A stretch of DNA of 64,000 nucleotides from Ferribacterium limneticum (GCF_020510625.1 NZ_CP075191.1:3136001-3200000); one strand, 5' to 3'. Numbered from the stretch's first letter, positions 43,929 to 52,391 are shown. The notes: generated by a model not told the origin, from the letters alone. Translations and numbers: made by a program.

Positions 43929-45356
43929 ATGGACGAGTTCTCAGAAAGCCCAGAACCTCCCGACCTTCCCGAGAAGGCCATGCGCCAAGTGGCTGTCGCC
44001 TTGGCCCGATCCTTTCTCGCCGGTGAGCGCAGTCCGGCCGGCATGCGCCAGCGAGGTACTGCCGCCCTCGGCCATGCCTGGCCTTGGCTAGTGCAGCTAA
44101 GCCTGCACCTGCATTTCGAATTGGGTCAGGACCTGCAAGCCCGCAAGCACGATCAGATCGTTGCCTTCATCCTGGCCTTCCCACGCTTCCGGGCGGCTTT
44201 CGACACTCCCGGACAACACCCGAGAGTCCGCAGCTATTTCCCCTTTCATCCGGTTATGGGCACACCGCCGCCGCCCTTGGCCGGGCTGGCCTTCCCGGCG
44301 CTCGCCACGCCCGGCGATCTGGCCGACTGGCTGGGCATCACACCCAGGGAACTCGACTGGTTTGCCAACGACTGGAACAGCACGGCAGCGCAGCCGAAAT
44401 TCAAGCACTACCACTATCGTTGGCTTGCCAAGCGCAGTGGTGGCGCACGTCTAATCGAAGCGCCCAAGGAAAATTTACGCGCCATCCAGCGCCACATCCT
44501 GCACGGCATCCTTGACCACGTGCCGGTACACGAAGCAGCCCATGGCTGCGTGAAAGGCCGGTCGACGCTGGACAACGCACGCCGCCACGCCGGCGCTCCG
44601 CTGTTACTGAAAATGGACTTGCGCGATTTCTTCGTCAGCATTCCCGCCCGGCGCATTCACGCACTATTTCGCAGTCTGGGTTACCCCGTAGCAACCGCCA
44701 GCTACCTGACCAGGCTGACCACCCACGCCACACCAGCCTACCTGCTCCAACAAGTTCCTCAGGCGGAATATCCCAGCCCCGAGGAACGCCGACAACGCCA
44801 AATCTGGGCGCGGCAATTCATGGAGCGCCATTTGCCACAAGGCGCACCGACCTCGCCAGCGCTGGCCAACCTTTGCTCCTATCGCCTCGACCTGCGCCTG
44901 GCCGGCGCCGCCCGCGAGTGTAATGCCCGCTACAGCCGCTACGTGGATGATCTGGCTTTTTCCTGCGACGACAACCAAGCTCACGGACGTCGCATTCTGG
45001 CCATGCTGCAAGACATCATTCTCGAAGAGGGATTTACCCCAAACTGGCGCAAGACCCGCCTAGCCTCGGCCGCCACCACCCAGCGTCTGACCGGCCTGGT
45101 GATCAACGCGCACCCCAATCTGCCACGCAAGGAATTCGATACCCTAAAGGCCATCCTCACCAACTGTCGACGATTCGGTGCAGCCAGCCAAAACCGCGAT
45201 GGACGTCCCGACTTTCGCTCACATCTGCAAGGGCGTATAGCTTGGTTCCGACAGGTCAATCCGGAGCGCGGGGAAAAGTTGCGCAGGCTATTTGAGCAAA
45301 TCGACTGGGCATCAGCGGAAACAATAAGGAACAGAGCACGGATTTCACTTACGTAG
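43929..45356 (+). CDS. Retron-type reverse transcriptase with long N-terminal domain
   Basis: 475 residues from MDEFSESPEPPDLPEKAMRQ; a GTG 23 codons upstream lies inside the msd-like hairpin and is rejected. N-terminal extension (about 1-150) of unknown fold, then the RT: KRSGGARLIEAPKENLRAIQ, MDLRDFFVSI, HLPQGAPTSPALANLC, YVDD at 338-341 and the thumb LTGLVINAHPNLPRK. NARRH at 216-220 is the retron-specific NAxxH motif, and LTG at 387-389 the equivalent of VTG. No maturase domain, so not a group II intron RT. Size and layout recall myxobacterial retrons such as Mx162. It would copy the msd part of the upstream RNA into msDNA. No effector gene is evident; the N-terminal domain or a neighbour may supply it. 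Confidence 0.88.
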   Translation: MDEFSESPEPPDLPEKAMRQVAVALARSFLAGERSPAGMRQRGTAALGHAWPWLVQLSLHLHFELGQDLQARKHDQIVAFILAFPRFRAAFDTPGQHPRVRSYFPFHPVMGTPPPPLAGLAFPALATPGDLADWLGITPRELDWFANDWNSTAAQPKFKHYHYRWLAKRSGGARLIEAPKENLRAIQRHILHGILDHVPVHEAAHGCVKGRSTLDNARRHAGAPLLLKMDLRDFFVSIPARRIHALFRSLGYPVATASYLTRLTTHATPAYLLQQVPQAEYPSPEERRQRQIWARQFMERHLPQGAPTSPALANLCSYRLDLRLAGAARECNARYSRYVDDLAFSCDDNQAHGRRILAMLQDIILEEGFTPNWRKTRLASAATTQRLTGLVINAHPNLPRKEFDTLKAILTNCRRFGAASQNRDGRPDFRSHLQGRIAWFRQVNPERGEKLRRLFEQIDWASAETIRNRARISLT

Positions 45357-45510
45357 CCGCCTTGACCGCCTCTGGATTCTGCGACGCAATTCGCAGCAGG
45401 GTTTTCGCGGCATCGGAAGCTTCGCTGCGGCCCTGCTCCCAGTCCTGCAAGGTGCGAACCGAAACACCGAGCAGCTTGGGGAATTTGCGGCCTTTCTGGC
45501 TGACACCCCG
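45349..45510 (-). pseudogene. 3' fragment of a HigA/Xre-type antitoxin gene
   Basis: On the minus strand the frame encodes FPKLLGVSVRTLQDWEQGRS and EASDAAKTLLRIASQNPEAV, the C-terminal helix-turn-helix part of an antitoxin, ending at a TAA that overlaps the RT stop. The N-terminal part is lost at a junction with the truncated toxin near 45480-45500, where the strand of the homology switches. Confidence 0.7.
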
Positions 45511-45720
45511 GAGGCCGGTGATGTAATTCAAGGATCGGGCGGCTTGCGCAAGGTGCGCTGGAGCCGGGCCGGTTCGGGCAAGTCCGGCGGTGTGCGGGTG
45601 ATTTATTTCACCCGCAACGCGGTGGGTGAGATTGTGTTGCTGTTGCTGTACGCCAAATCCGAGCGGGACTCGATGACCGCCAAACAATTGCTGGAGATTA
45701 AAAATGCCCTCGACCTCTAA
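45481..45720 (+). pseudogene. 5'-truncated RelE/HigB-type toxin gene
   Basis: 80 codons without a start: EFAAFLADTPEAGDVIQGSG, GLRKVRWSRAGSGKSGGVRV, IYFTRNAVGEIVLLLLYAKS and ERDSMTAKQLLEIKNALDL, the C-terminal two-thirds of a RelE/HigB2 ribosome-dependent mRNA interferase. The N-terminal third is missing. Its stop overlaps the start of the antitoxin at 45704 by 17 bases, the normal toxin-antitoxin order. Confidence 0.8.
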
Positions 45721-46015
45721 TCCAATGTCCGATGATGATCTGGCTGCCTTTGAGGCGGGCCGGGATTTGCACGCAGATTTGCTCCAGTCCATTCGAGAAA
45801 TGAAGGCAGGGCGCGGTGTTGTGGTGCTTTCGCCAGTAATTGCCGCGCGCAAGGCTTCGGGTTTGTCCCAGTCACAGTTTGCCGAACTGATGGGGGTTTC
45901 GGTGCGCACCCTGCAGGAGTGGGAGCAAGGCCGCCGCCAGCCTTCCGGCGCGGCCTTGACGCTGCTCAAGGTGGCAGAGCGCCACCCGGAGGTACTGCGG
46001 GAGCTGGCTGCCTAG
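45704..46015 (+). CDS. HigA/Xre-family antitoxin, orphaned
   Basis: 103 residues, start MPSTSNPMSDDDLAAFEAGR with GGAG upstream. C-terminal helix-turn-helix RKASGLSQSQFAELMGVSVR and TLQEWEQGRRQPSG. It would bind a HigB-type toxin and its own promoter, but the toxin upstream is truncated and so probably inactive. The antitoxin may be a leftover or protect against homologous toxins in trans. Confidence 0.88.
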   Translation: MPSTSNPMSDDDLAAFEAGRDLHADLLQSIREMKAGRGVVVLSPVIAARKASGLSQSQFAELMGVSVRTLQEWEQGRRQPSGAALTLLKVAERHPEVLRELAA

Positions 46016-46191
46016 GCGATGAGGCTCTGGAGGTTGTTCAGCAACAAACAACCAGAAACGGACCGTGATTGATTTGCCCATTAGCAGAATCCGGCTGGGG
46101 TGGCGTTATGCCCCAGCGAAAATCCAACTCACACCAATTTCATTTTTTCCCAGTTGACCGTGGCACTCAACGCTGGTCCAGGCGGCACGCT

Positions 46192-46623
46192 TCAAGCCAC
46201 ATCAGGACGAATGACCGTCTCGGGCGGGGCGTTCTCGATTTGGTATTCAACCATCCTGATGGCCGTCAGGATGTCGGACTTGCGCTGGGCGCAGACGTAT
46301 TTGTCGGCTTCGACGAACACGGTGCGCAGGCGCCGCTTCTCGGCATCGCCGAAGGCGCGGCCGTTGGCGATGGCCAACAGCATGTCCTGGATGCCGCTGT
46401 AAAAGTTGATCGAGCGTCTATCCTTGTTGATGTAGGCCAGCGCCAGGGCCACGTTGAAAACGCCGGCGACCGAGGCGACATGGAAGTTGTTCCACTCCCC
46501 GGTGGCCAGGAGAAGCGAGAGATGAAGGTGCGGAATGAGCATGATGTGCACTTCTTCCGGTTCGCTGATGCCGAGGTCGGCGCCGAGCAGGCGATTGATT
46601 TTGCGTTGGCCTGAATAAGACAT
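46192..46623 (-). CDS. Conserved hypothetical protein next to the PP2C-kinase
   Basis: 143 residues, start MSYSGQRKINRLLGADLGIS. Mostly helical (WNNFHVASVAGVFNVALALA; FVEADKYVCAQRKSDILTAI) with no signal peptide or clear family. It lies 28 bp after the kinase gene on the same strand, so it is probably its co-transcribed partner and may be a substrate or adaptor. The function is inference from position. Confidence 0.75.
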   Translation of the reverse strand: MSYSGQRKINRLLGADLGISEPEEVHIMLIPHLHLSLLLATGEWNNFHVASVAGVFNVALALAYINKDRRSINFYSGIQDMLLAIANGRAFGDAEKRRLRTVFVEADKYVCAQRKSDILTAIRMVEYQIENAPPETVIRPDVA

Positions 46624-46651
46624 GGGTAGTTTGTTCGAGAGGGCTGTTGGG

Positions 46652-48379
46652 TCAGTGCAGACGGACGACGCCGACCAGGATGAGCGCCAGCATGAGCACG
46701 AAGGAAACGCTTTTCCAGAAAATGACCGGATTGCGCTCGATCAGCGGCGGCTTGGTCTTGTTGAGAAACTCGTGGTTGGGGTGGTGCAGGTCGAAGATGA
46801 ACTCGGAGAGTTCCTCGTGGCGCGCAAAGGGGTCGGGTTCGACCGCCTTGCGGATGGCGTCGTCAATCCAGGCCGGGATTTCGCGTTCCTCGCTGAGCAC
46901 GCTCTGGTAGGCCAGCTTCTTCTGCGCCGCTTTGGTGCGTGATTTCGGCACCTGCGTGCCATACGGAAAATCGCCGGAGAGCATCTGGTAGGCGATGACA
47001 CCAAGCGAATAGATGTCCGAACGCTGCGTGCCCTGCTCGCCGAGGAAGTATTCGGGTGCCGCGTAGAGGGCGGCGCCGAGCAGGTTGATCTGCTCGATGG
47101 GCGTGTCGACCTCCTCCAGCCCGGCGACGCGGGTGGCGCCGAAATCGATGATTTTCACGGTGCCGGTGCTGTCGATCATGATGTTGTCCGGCTTCAGGTC
47201 CTGATAGACCATTTCCAGCCGATGGAAGGCCTGCAGGCCCTTGGCGACCTGCTCGAGGATGCCGCGCACGGTCGGCAGGTCGGGCTTGGGGTTGTCGATC
47301 AGCCATTGCGACAGCGTCTGGCCCTCGATGAATTCGGTGACGACGTAAATGCTCTGGCGCTGCCGCGTCTGCGCGCAGGGCTTGAGGACATGCGCGCTGT
47401 TGATACGGCGGGCAATCCACTCTTCGAGCAGGAAGCGTTCGAGCGCCGCCGGGTTGGCCTGCATGTCGACGGACGGCGTCTTGATGACGACGCGTTCGCC
47501 GCTGTCCTTGTCGACCGCCAGATAGATGTGGCTGCGCGCGCTGCGCTTGATGACGCGGACGATCTGGTAGCCCTCGAACTCGTCGCGCGCTTCGAGTTGC
47601 GGCGGGCACGGCAGGTCGGAAAGCTGGCGGAAAACCTCATTGGCTTCCGGGTCCGGCAGTTCGTCGATGCGAATCAACTGGATGGTCAGGTTGTCGCCGC
47701 TGCCGCGCTGCAGGGCTTCGTCAGCAATCGCCTTGGCTGCCGCATCGAGGTCGGGGCCGGCGGCGATGGCGGTCTGGACGAAGGCGGCATCGGTGTATTC
47801 ATAAACGCCATCGGTGGCCAAAACCAGCAGGTCGCCGACCGCCACCTGCGCTTGCACGTAGTCGATCTCGACCTTGCGGTCCATGCCCAAAGCGCGAGCG
47901 AGGTAGCTTTGATTCGACGATACCCAGACGCGGTGATCCTCGGTCAGTTGCGTGAATTCTTTGCCGCGCAGGCGGTAGATGCGCGCATCGCCGACATGGA
48001 ACAGGTGCGCCGTCGTGGATTTGATGACCAGGCCGCTGAAGGTGCAGACGTAGCCTCGCTCACGGTCGTAGCGGTGCTGGCTTTGCTGGGTCTGCGAATG
48101 CAGCCAGGAATTGGTCGCCGTCAGCACATGCTCGCCGGACTTCCTGACCGACCAGGCATCGGCGGTGCAGAAATAGTCTTCGAGAAAACCAGTGACCGCC
48201 GACTGCGCCGCCTCCTGGCTGACCGGGCTGCTGCTGATGCCGTCGGCCAGCGCTGCGGCGATGCCCTTGGCGGAGAGTTGCGGCTCGCGCGGGATGCAAA
48301 CACCGTGGAAATCCTGGTTGAGTTCCTTGCGCCCCTTGTCGGAATACTGCCCGACGGTGACTTGCAGATGACGTCCCAT
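46652..48379 (-). CDS. Bifunctional PP2C phosphatase / Ser-Thr kinase, membrane-anchored (nirC-linked)
   Basis: 575 residues. Phosphatase half: ELNQDFHGV, ALADGISSSPVSQEA, HVGDARIYR, VLATDGVYEY and RGSGDNLTI. Kinase half (about 270-535): VVIKTPSV, YQDLKPDNIMIDSTG where the usual HRD reads YQD, IIDFGATRVAG and AAPEYFLGEQG. A C-terminal helix (SFVLMLALILVGVVRLH) anchors it. Paralogue of the narK-linked protein at 40236. It lies downstream of the nitrite channel gene but behind a terminator-like hairpin. The Tyr-Gln change in the catalytic loop keeps the base Asp, so activity remains possible. Confidence 0.92.
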   Translation of the reverse strand: MGRHLQVTVGQYSDKGRKELNQDFHGVCIPREPQLSAKGIAAALADGISSSPVSQEAAQSAVTGFLEDYFCTADAWSVRKSGEHVLTATNSWLHSQTQQSQHRYDRERGYVCTFSGLVIKSTTAHLFHVGDARIYRLRGKEFTQLTEDHRVWVSSNQSYLARALGMDRKVEIDYVQAQVAVGDLLVLATDGVYEYTDAAFVQTAIAAGPDLDAAAKAIADEALQRGSGDNLTIQLIRIDELPDPEANEVFRQLSDLPCPPQLEARDEFEGYQIVRVIKRSARSHIYLAVDKDSGERVVIKTPSVDMQANPAALERFLLEEWIARRINSAHVLKPCAQTRQRQSIYVVTEFIEGQTLSQWLIDNPKPDLPTVRGILEQVAKGLQAFHRLEMVYQDLKPDNIMIDSTGTVKIIDFGATRVAGLEEVDTPIEQINLLGAALYAAPEYFLGEQGTQRSDIYSLGVIAYQMLSGDFPYGTQVPKSRTKAAQKKLAYQSVLSEEREIPAWIDDAIRKAVEPDPFARHEELSEFIFDLHHPNHEFLNKTKPPLIERNPVIFWKSVSFVLMLALILVGVVRLH

Positions 48380-48456
48380 GCCGCTTGCCTTTTGCTACGA
48401 CCATAGAGGCAACTTCTGGCCCCAGGGTCGACCGGAAATTCCGGCCAAAAATTGAA

Positions 48457-48485
48457 AGAAGCCCCCGACCTTACGGCGGGGGCCA
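48457..48485 (-). terminator. Terminator-like hairpin between nirC and the kinase gene
   Basis: On the minus strand GCCCCCGCC-GTAA-GGTCGGGGGC is followed by TTCTTTC, a strong stem with an imperfect T run. It may end or attenuate the nirBDC transcript before the kinase. Confidence 0.6.
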
Positions 48486-48504
48486 TGCCGAAACGGATGG
48501 TCGA

Positions 48505-49317
48505 TCAGATCGCCTTGCGCTTCGGTGCGGTACGCACGTGGGTCGAATACATCGTCAGGCCAACGAAGAACAGACCGCCAACAAGATTGCCAAGCGCAGT
48601 CGGGATCTCGTTCCAGATCAGGTAATCCATGATCGTGAAGTTACCGCCCATCATCAAGCCGGTAGGGAAGAGGAACATGTTGACGACGGAGTGCTCGAAG
48701 CCCATGAAGAAGAAGACCATGATCGGCATCCACATGGCCATGATCTTGCCCGAGACATTGGTACAAATCATCGCGCAGACGACGCCCGTCGACACCATCC
48801 AGTTGCACAGCACGCCACGGGTAAAGATGGTCAGCATGCCGGCCGCACCGTGCGCCGAGTAGCCAACGGTACGACCCTCACCGATAGTGCCGATTTTTTG
48901 CGCGATGGCATTGGGGGCCTCCGAGAAACCGAAGGTCCAGACGATGACCATAAGCACCGCTACCGTCAGCGAGCCGGCAAAGTTGCCGGTAAATACCAGC
49001 CCCCAGGTGCGCAGAATGCCCTTCATGGTCACGCCCGGGCGCTTGTCGATCAGGGCCAGCGGGCAGAGGGTAAACACCCCGGTGAGCAGATCGAAGCCGA
49101 GCAGGTAAAGCATGATGAAGCCAACCGGGAAGAGCATGGCACCAACCAGCGGCATGCCGGTCTGAACAGTGACGGTGACCGCAAAAGCAGCGGCCAGATT
49201 GAGGATGGCGCCGGCCATGAAGGCGCGGATCAGGGTGTCACGGGTGGACATGAAGATTTTCGATTCGCCGGCGTCGATCATCTTGGTGACGAATTCGGTA
49301 GGTGCCAGATAGGCCAT
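48505..49317 (-). CDS. nirC: Formate/nitrite transporter family channel, NirC type
   Basis: 270 residues, six predicted helices in the FNT fold. Family marks include GAILNLAAAFAVTVTVQTG, GNFAGSLTVAVL, RGVLCNWMVSTGVVCAM (the conserved N of the second half) and IPTALGNLVGGLFFVGL. Position after nirBD supports nitrite as the substrate, either uptake or export to limit toxicity. A formate role cannot be excluded by sequence alone. Confidence 0.92.
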   Translation of the reverse strand: MAYLAPTEFVTKMIDAGESKIFMSTRDTLIRAFMAGAILNLAAAFAVTVTVQTGMPLVGAMLFPVGFIMLYLLGFDLLTGVFTLCPLALIDKRPGVTMKGILRTWGLVFTGNFAGSLTVAVLMVIVWTFGFSEAPNAIAQKIGTIGEGRTVGYSAHGAAGMLTIFTRGVLCNWMVSTGVVCAMICTNVSGKIMAMWMPIMVFFFMGFEHSVVNMFLFPTGLMMGGNFTIMDYLIWNEIPTALGNLVGGLFFVGLTMYSTHVRTAPKRKAI

Positions 49318-49410
49318 GGCTGTTTCCTTATTTGGATTGATGTTTTCGTTTGGCTGCTTCGCCCAGCCCTCCTGGCGCGAAGCAGCGCGTGCTATTGACC
49401 GTTGGGGGCG

Positions 49411-49722
49411 TCAAACCGCCAGGTAGACGTCCCCGTTCTCGACCTTCACCTGGAAGGTGTTGCACGAACCGACGTCCGGCGCCACCGCGTGGCCATCTTC
49501 CAGGCCGATGTTCCAGCCGTGCAGCGGGCAGGTCACCCGCTTGCCATGAACGATGCCCTGCGACAGCGGGCCGCCCTTGTGCGGGCATTTGTCGTGCATG
49601 GCAAACACCTGGTCATCGGAGGTGCGGAAGATGGCGATGTCGCCGCCGGTGGATGGCTTGACGATGCGCGAGCCGAGTTGCGGGATGTCTTCCAGCGGGC
49701 AGATCAGTTTCCAATTGCTCAT
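49411..49722 (-). CDS. nirD: Nitrite reductase (NADH) small subunit NirD
   Basis: 103 residues. Rieske-type cluster ligands in KCPHKGGPLSQ and CPLHGWNIGLEDG (CxH ... CxxH). It partners NirB in reducing nitrite to ammonium in the cytoplasm. It follows nirB after a 180-bp repeat-containing gap and precedes the nitrite channel gene. Confidence 0.95.
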   Translation of the reverse strand: MSNWKLICPLEDIPQLGSRIVKPSTGGDIAIFRTSDDQVFAMHDKCPHKGGPLSQGIVHGKRVTCPLHGWNIGLEDGHAVAPDVGSCNTFQVKVENGDVYLAV

Positions 49723-49742
49723 TTTTTATTCCTTTTCGATTA

Positions 49743-49900
49743 AGTCCCTCCCCCATCAAGGGGGAGGTTAGGATACGCAGCGACTTGGCCGCCGTTGTTT
49801 GGCGGCTTAGTCGGTGCTTAGTAGTTTCATCAGGGGGATGGGTCATTGCGCGCTGCAAACCCATCCCCTCCCCAGCCCCCCCTTGAAGGGGAGGGAGGTT
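49743..49900. repeat. Palindromic intergenic repeat between nirB and nirD
   Basis: Left CCCTCCCCCATCAAGGGGGA with GG and right CCCCCCCTTGAAGGGGAGGG, each a hairpin, face each other across about 110 bases. Another dispersed repeat type, different from the GTCATTCCCG family. It could act as an mRNA processing or attenuation point in the operon. Confidence 0.75.
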
Positions 49901-49902
49901 AA

Positions 49903-52341
49903 TTACACGGTGATCGGAATGAACTGCTTGATCGGACCGGCCTCGCGGGAGGTGGCCCACGGGTCCTTGGCATCCTTCAGTTCGGCCAGCAGCGCGGCGT
50001 AGAGCTTCTTGCGGCCTTCTTCGTCCTCAAGAATCTTGCCCTTGATGTAGTCCATGCCGACGCGTTCGAGGTAGTGGCAGGTGCGCTCGAGGTACCAGCC
50101 TTCAAGGCGGTAGAGCTGCAGGAAGGCACCGGAATATTCCATGACGTCCTCGTCGGAATTCACCTTGCACAGGAACTGGGCGACTTCGGTCTTGATGCCG
50201 CCGTTGCCGGCGATGTAGATCTCGTAGCCGGAATCGACACCGATGATGCCGACGTCCTTGATGCCGGCCTCGGCGCAGTTGCGCGGACAGCCGGAAACGG
50301 CCAGCTTGACCTTGTGCGGGGCGTACATGTCGAACAGCATCTTTTCCAGCTTGACACCCATCGACATCGCCAGTTGCGTGCCGAAGCGGCAGTGCTCGGC
50401 ACCGACGCAGGTTTTCACGGTGCGAATCGACTTGCCGTAGGCGTGGCCGGAAACCATGCCGGCGGCGTTGAGGTCGGCCCACATGGCTGGCAGGTCTTCC
50501 TTCTTGACGCCAAGCAGGTCGATACGCTGACCGCCGGTGACCTTGACGGTCGGCACGTTGTACTTCTCGGCGGCATCGGCGATGGCGCGCAATTCGTTCG
50601 GCGTGGTCAGGCCGCCCCACATGCGCGGCACGACCGAGTAGGTGCCGTCCTTCTGGATGTTGGCGTGCGAACGCTCGTTGATGAAGCGCGACTGCGGATC
50701 GTCCTTGGCTTCATGCGGCCAGGTCGAGATCAGGTAGTAGTTCACCGCCGGGCGGCACTTGTCGCAGCCGTTCGGCGTCTTCCATTCCAGCGCCGCGAAC
50801 ACGGCTTCCTTGGTGATCAGGTGCTGATTGAGGATGGCATCGCGCACCATCTTGTGCGAATGCTCGGTACAGCCGCAAACCGGCTTCTTGTCGGAAGCGG
50901 CCGGGGTGTAGGCGCCGCCGATGGTCGAAGCCAGAATCTGCTCGACCAGGCCGGCGCAGGAACCGCAGGAAGACGCGGCCTTGGTGTGCTTCTTCACCTC
51001 GTCCAGCGTGAAGAGGCCCTTCTCCTTGATCGCCTTGACGATGACGCCCTTGGTGATGCCGTTGCAGCCGCAAACCTCGGCGCTGTCCGGCATGTCGGCG
51101 GCCTTGCTCTTGCCGGCATGGCCGACGTCGCCGACCAGCGACTGGCCGAAAATCAGCTGGTCACGGATGTCGTGAATGTCGCGGCCATCCTTGAGCAACT
51201 GGAAGTACCACGGACCATCGGCCGTGTCGCCGTACATGACGCCGCCGACCAGCTTGTTGTCCTTGATCACCAGCTTCTTGTAGACGCCGCCGTAGGGGTC
51301 GTTGAGGACAATTTCCTCGGTGTCCTTGCCGCCCATGTAATCGCCGGCCGAAAACAGGTCAATGCCGGTCACTTTCAGCTTGGTCGAGGTGACCGAGCCG
51401 GTGTAGCGGCCAATGCCGTAGCCAGCCAGATGGTTGGCGGCGACCTTGGCCTGCTCGAACAGCGGGGCGACCAGGCCGTAGGCGATGCCGCGGTGGCTGA
51501 CGCACTCGCCGACGGCGTACACCTTCGGGTCGTAGGTCTGCATCGTGTCGTTCACCACGATGCCGCGGTTGCAGTAGATGCCGGAGGATTCGGCCAGCGC
51601 GTAGTTGGGGCGGATGCCGGCGGCCATGACGACGATGTCGGCCGGAATCTGCATGCCGCCCTTGAAGCGGATCGCCGCGACGCGGCCGGATTCGCCCTGG
51701 ATCAGCGCTTCGGTCTGGGTTTCGAGCAGGAACTTGAGGCCCTTGTCTTCCAGCGACTTCTGCAGCATCTTGCCGGCCACTTCGTCGAGCTGGCGTTCGA
51801 GCAGCCAGGGGCCGAGGTGCACCACGGTGACGTCCATGCCACGCAGCTTCAAGCCGTTGGCGGCTTCCAGGCCAAGCAGGCCGCCGCCGATGACGACCGC
51901 GTGCTTGTGCAGGCGGGCGGCTTCGATCATTTCGTCGGTGTCCTTGATGTCGCGGTAGCCGATGACGCCGGGCAGGTCGTTACCGGGAATCGGCAGCATG
52001 AACGGGGTCGAGCCGGTGGCGATGAGCAGGCGGTCGTAGGCTTCCTCGGTGCCGTCCTCGGCGATGACCTTGCGCTTGACGCGGTCGATCGTCTTGATCT
52101 GCTTGCCGGTGTGCAGCTTGATGTTGTTTTCCTTGTACCACTCGAGTTCGTTGAGAACGATCTCGGAGATGGTCATTTCACCGGCCAGGACCGGGGAAAG
52201 CAGGATGCGGTTGTAGTTCGGGTGCGGCTCGGCGCCGAAGATGGTGATGTCGTAGTGATCAGGCTTGATCTTCAGCAGTTCTTCGACGGTGCGGACACCG
52301 GCCATGCCGTTACCGATCAGGACGAGACGAGGTTTACTCAT
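49903..52341 (-). CDS. nirB: Nitrite reductase (NADH) large subunit NirB
   Basis: 812 residues from MSKPRLVLIGNGMAGVRTVE; an ATG 22 codons earlier coincides with a leader hairpin and is not used. FAD/NAD domains (GNGMAGVRT, LIATGSTPFMLPIPG, VIGGGLLGLEAANGL), a BFD-like [2Fe-2S] region (VCGCNGITKGVIVKAIKEKG; SCGSCAGLVEQIL), and the siroheme/[4Fe-4S] part with TCVGAEHCRFGTQLA and VSGCPRNCAEAGIKDVGI. It reduces nitrite to ammonium with NirD, completing assimilation after NasA. Confidence 0.97.
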   Translation of the reverse strand: MSKPRLVLIGNGMAGVRTVEELLKIKPDHYDITIFGAEPHPNYNRILLSPVLAGEMTISEIVLNELEWYKENNIKLHTGKQIKTIDRVKRKVIAEDGTEEAYDRLLIATGSTPFMLPIPGNDLPGVIGYRDIKDTDEMIEAARLHKHAVVIGGGLLGLEAANGLKLRGMDVTVVHLGPWLLERQLDEVAGKMLQKSLEDKGLKFLLETQTEALIQGESGRVAAIRFKGGMQIPADIVVMAAGIRPNYALAESSGIYCNRGIVVNDTMQTYDPKVYAVGECVSHRGIAYGLVAPLFEQAKVAANHLAGYGIGRYTGSVTSTKLKVTGIDLFSAGDYMGGKDTEEIVLNDPYGGVYKKLVIKDNKLVGGVMYGDTADGPWYFQLLKDGRDIHDIRDQLIFGQSLVGDVGHAGKSKAADMPDSAEVCGCNGITKGVIVKAIKEKGLFTLDEVKKHTKAASSCGSCAGLVEQILASTIGGAYTPAASDKKPVCGCTEHSHKMVRDAILNQHLITKEAVFAALEWKTPNGCDKCRPAVNYYLISTWPHEAKDDPQSRFINERSHANIQKDGTYSVVPRMWGGLTTPNELRAIADAAEKYNVPTVKVTGGQRIDLLGVKKEDLPAMWADLNAAGMVSGHAYGKSIRTVKTCVGAEHCRFGTQLAMSMGVKLEKMLFDMYAPHKVKLAVSGCPRNCAEAGIKDVGIIGVDSGYEIYIAGNGGIKTEVAQFLCKVNSDEDVMEYSGAFLQLYRLEGWYLERTCHYLERVGMDYIKGKILEDEEGRKKLYAALLAELKDAKDPWATSREAGPIKQFIPITV

Positions 52342-52391
52342 TGTTGGCTCCAACGTTGCGCGCACCTTGCGGTGCAAATATTTTTCAGCGC

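Noticed and set aside
43929..45356. Reading the reverse transcriptase as a second group II intron, a DGR or an Abi-type RT
   Set aside because: It has the retron NAxxH and LTG motifs and lacks a maturase domain; no intron ends, no template/variable repeat pair and no Abi-type features were seen.
46016..46191. Possible small gene between the antitoxin and the kinase partner gene
   Set aside because: No frame with a start, ribosome site and protein-like composition was found in this 176-bp gap.
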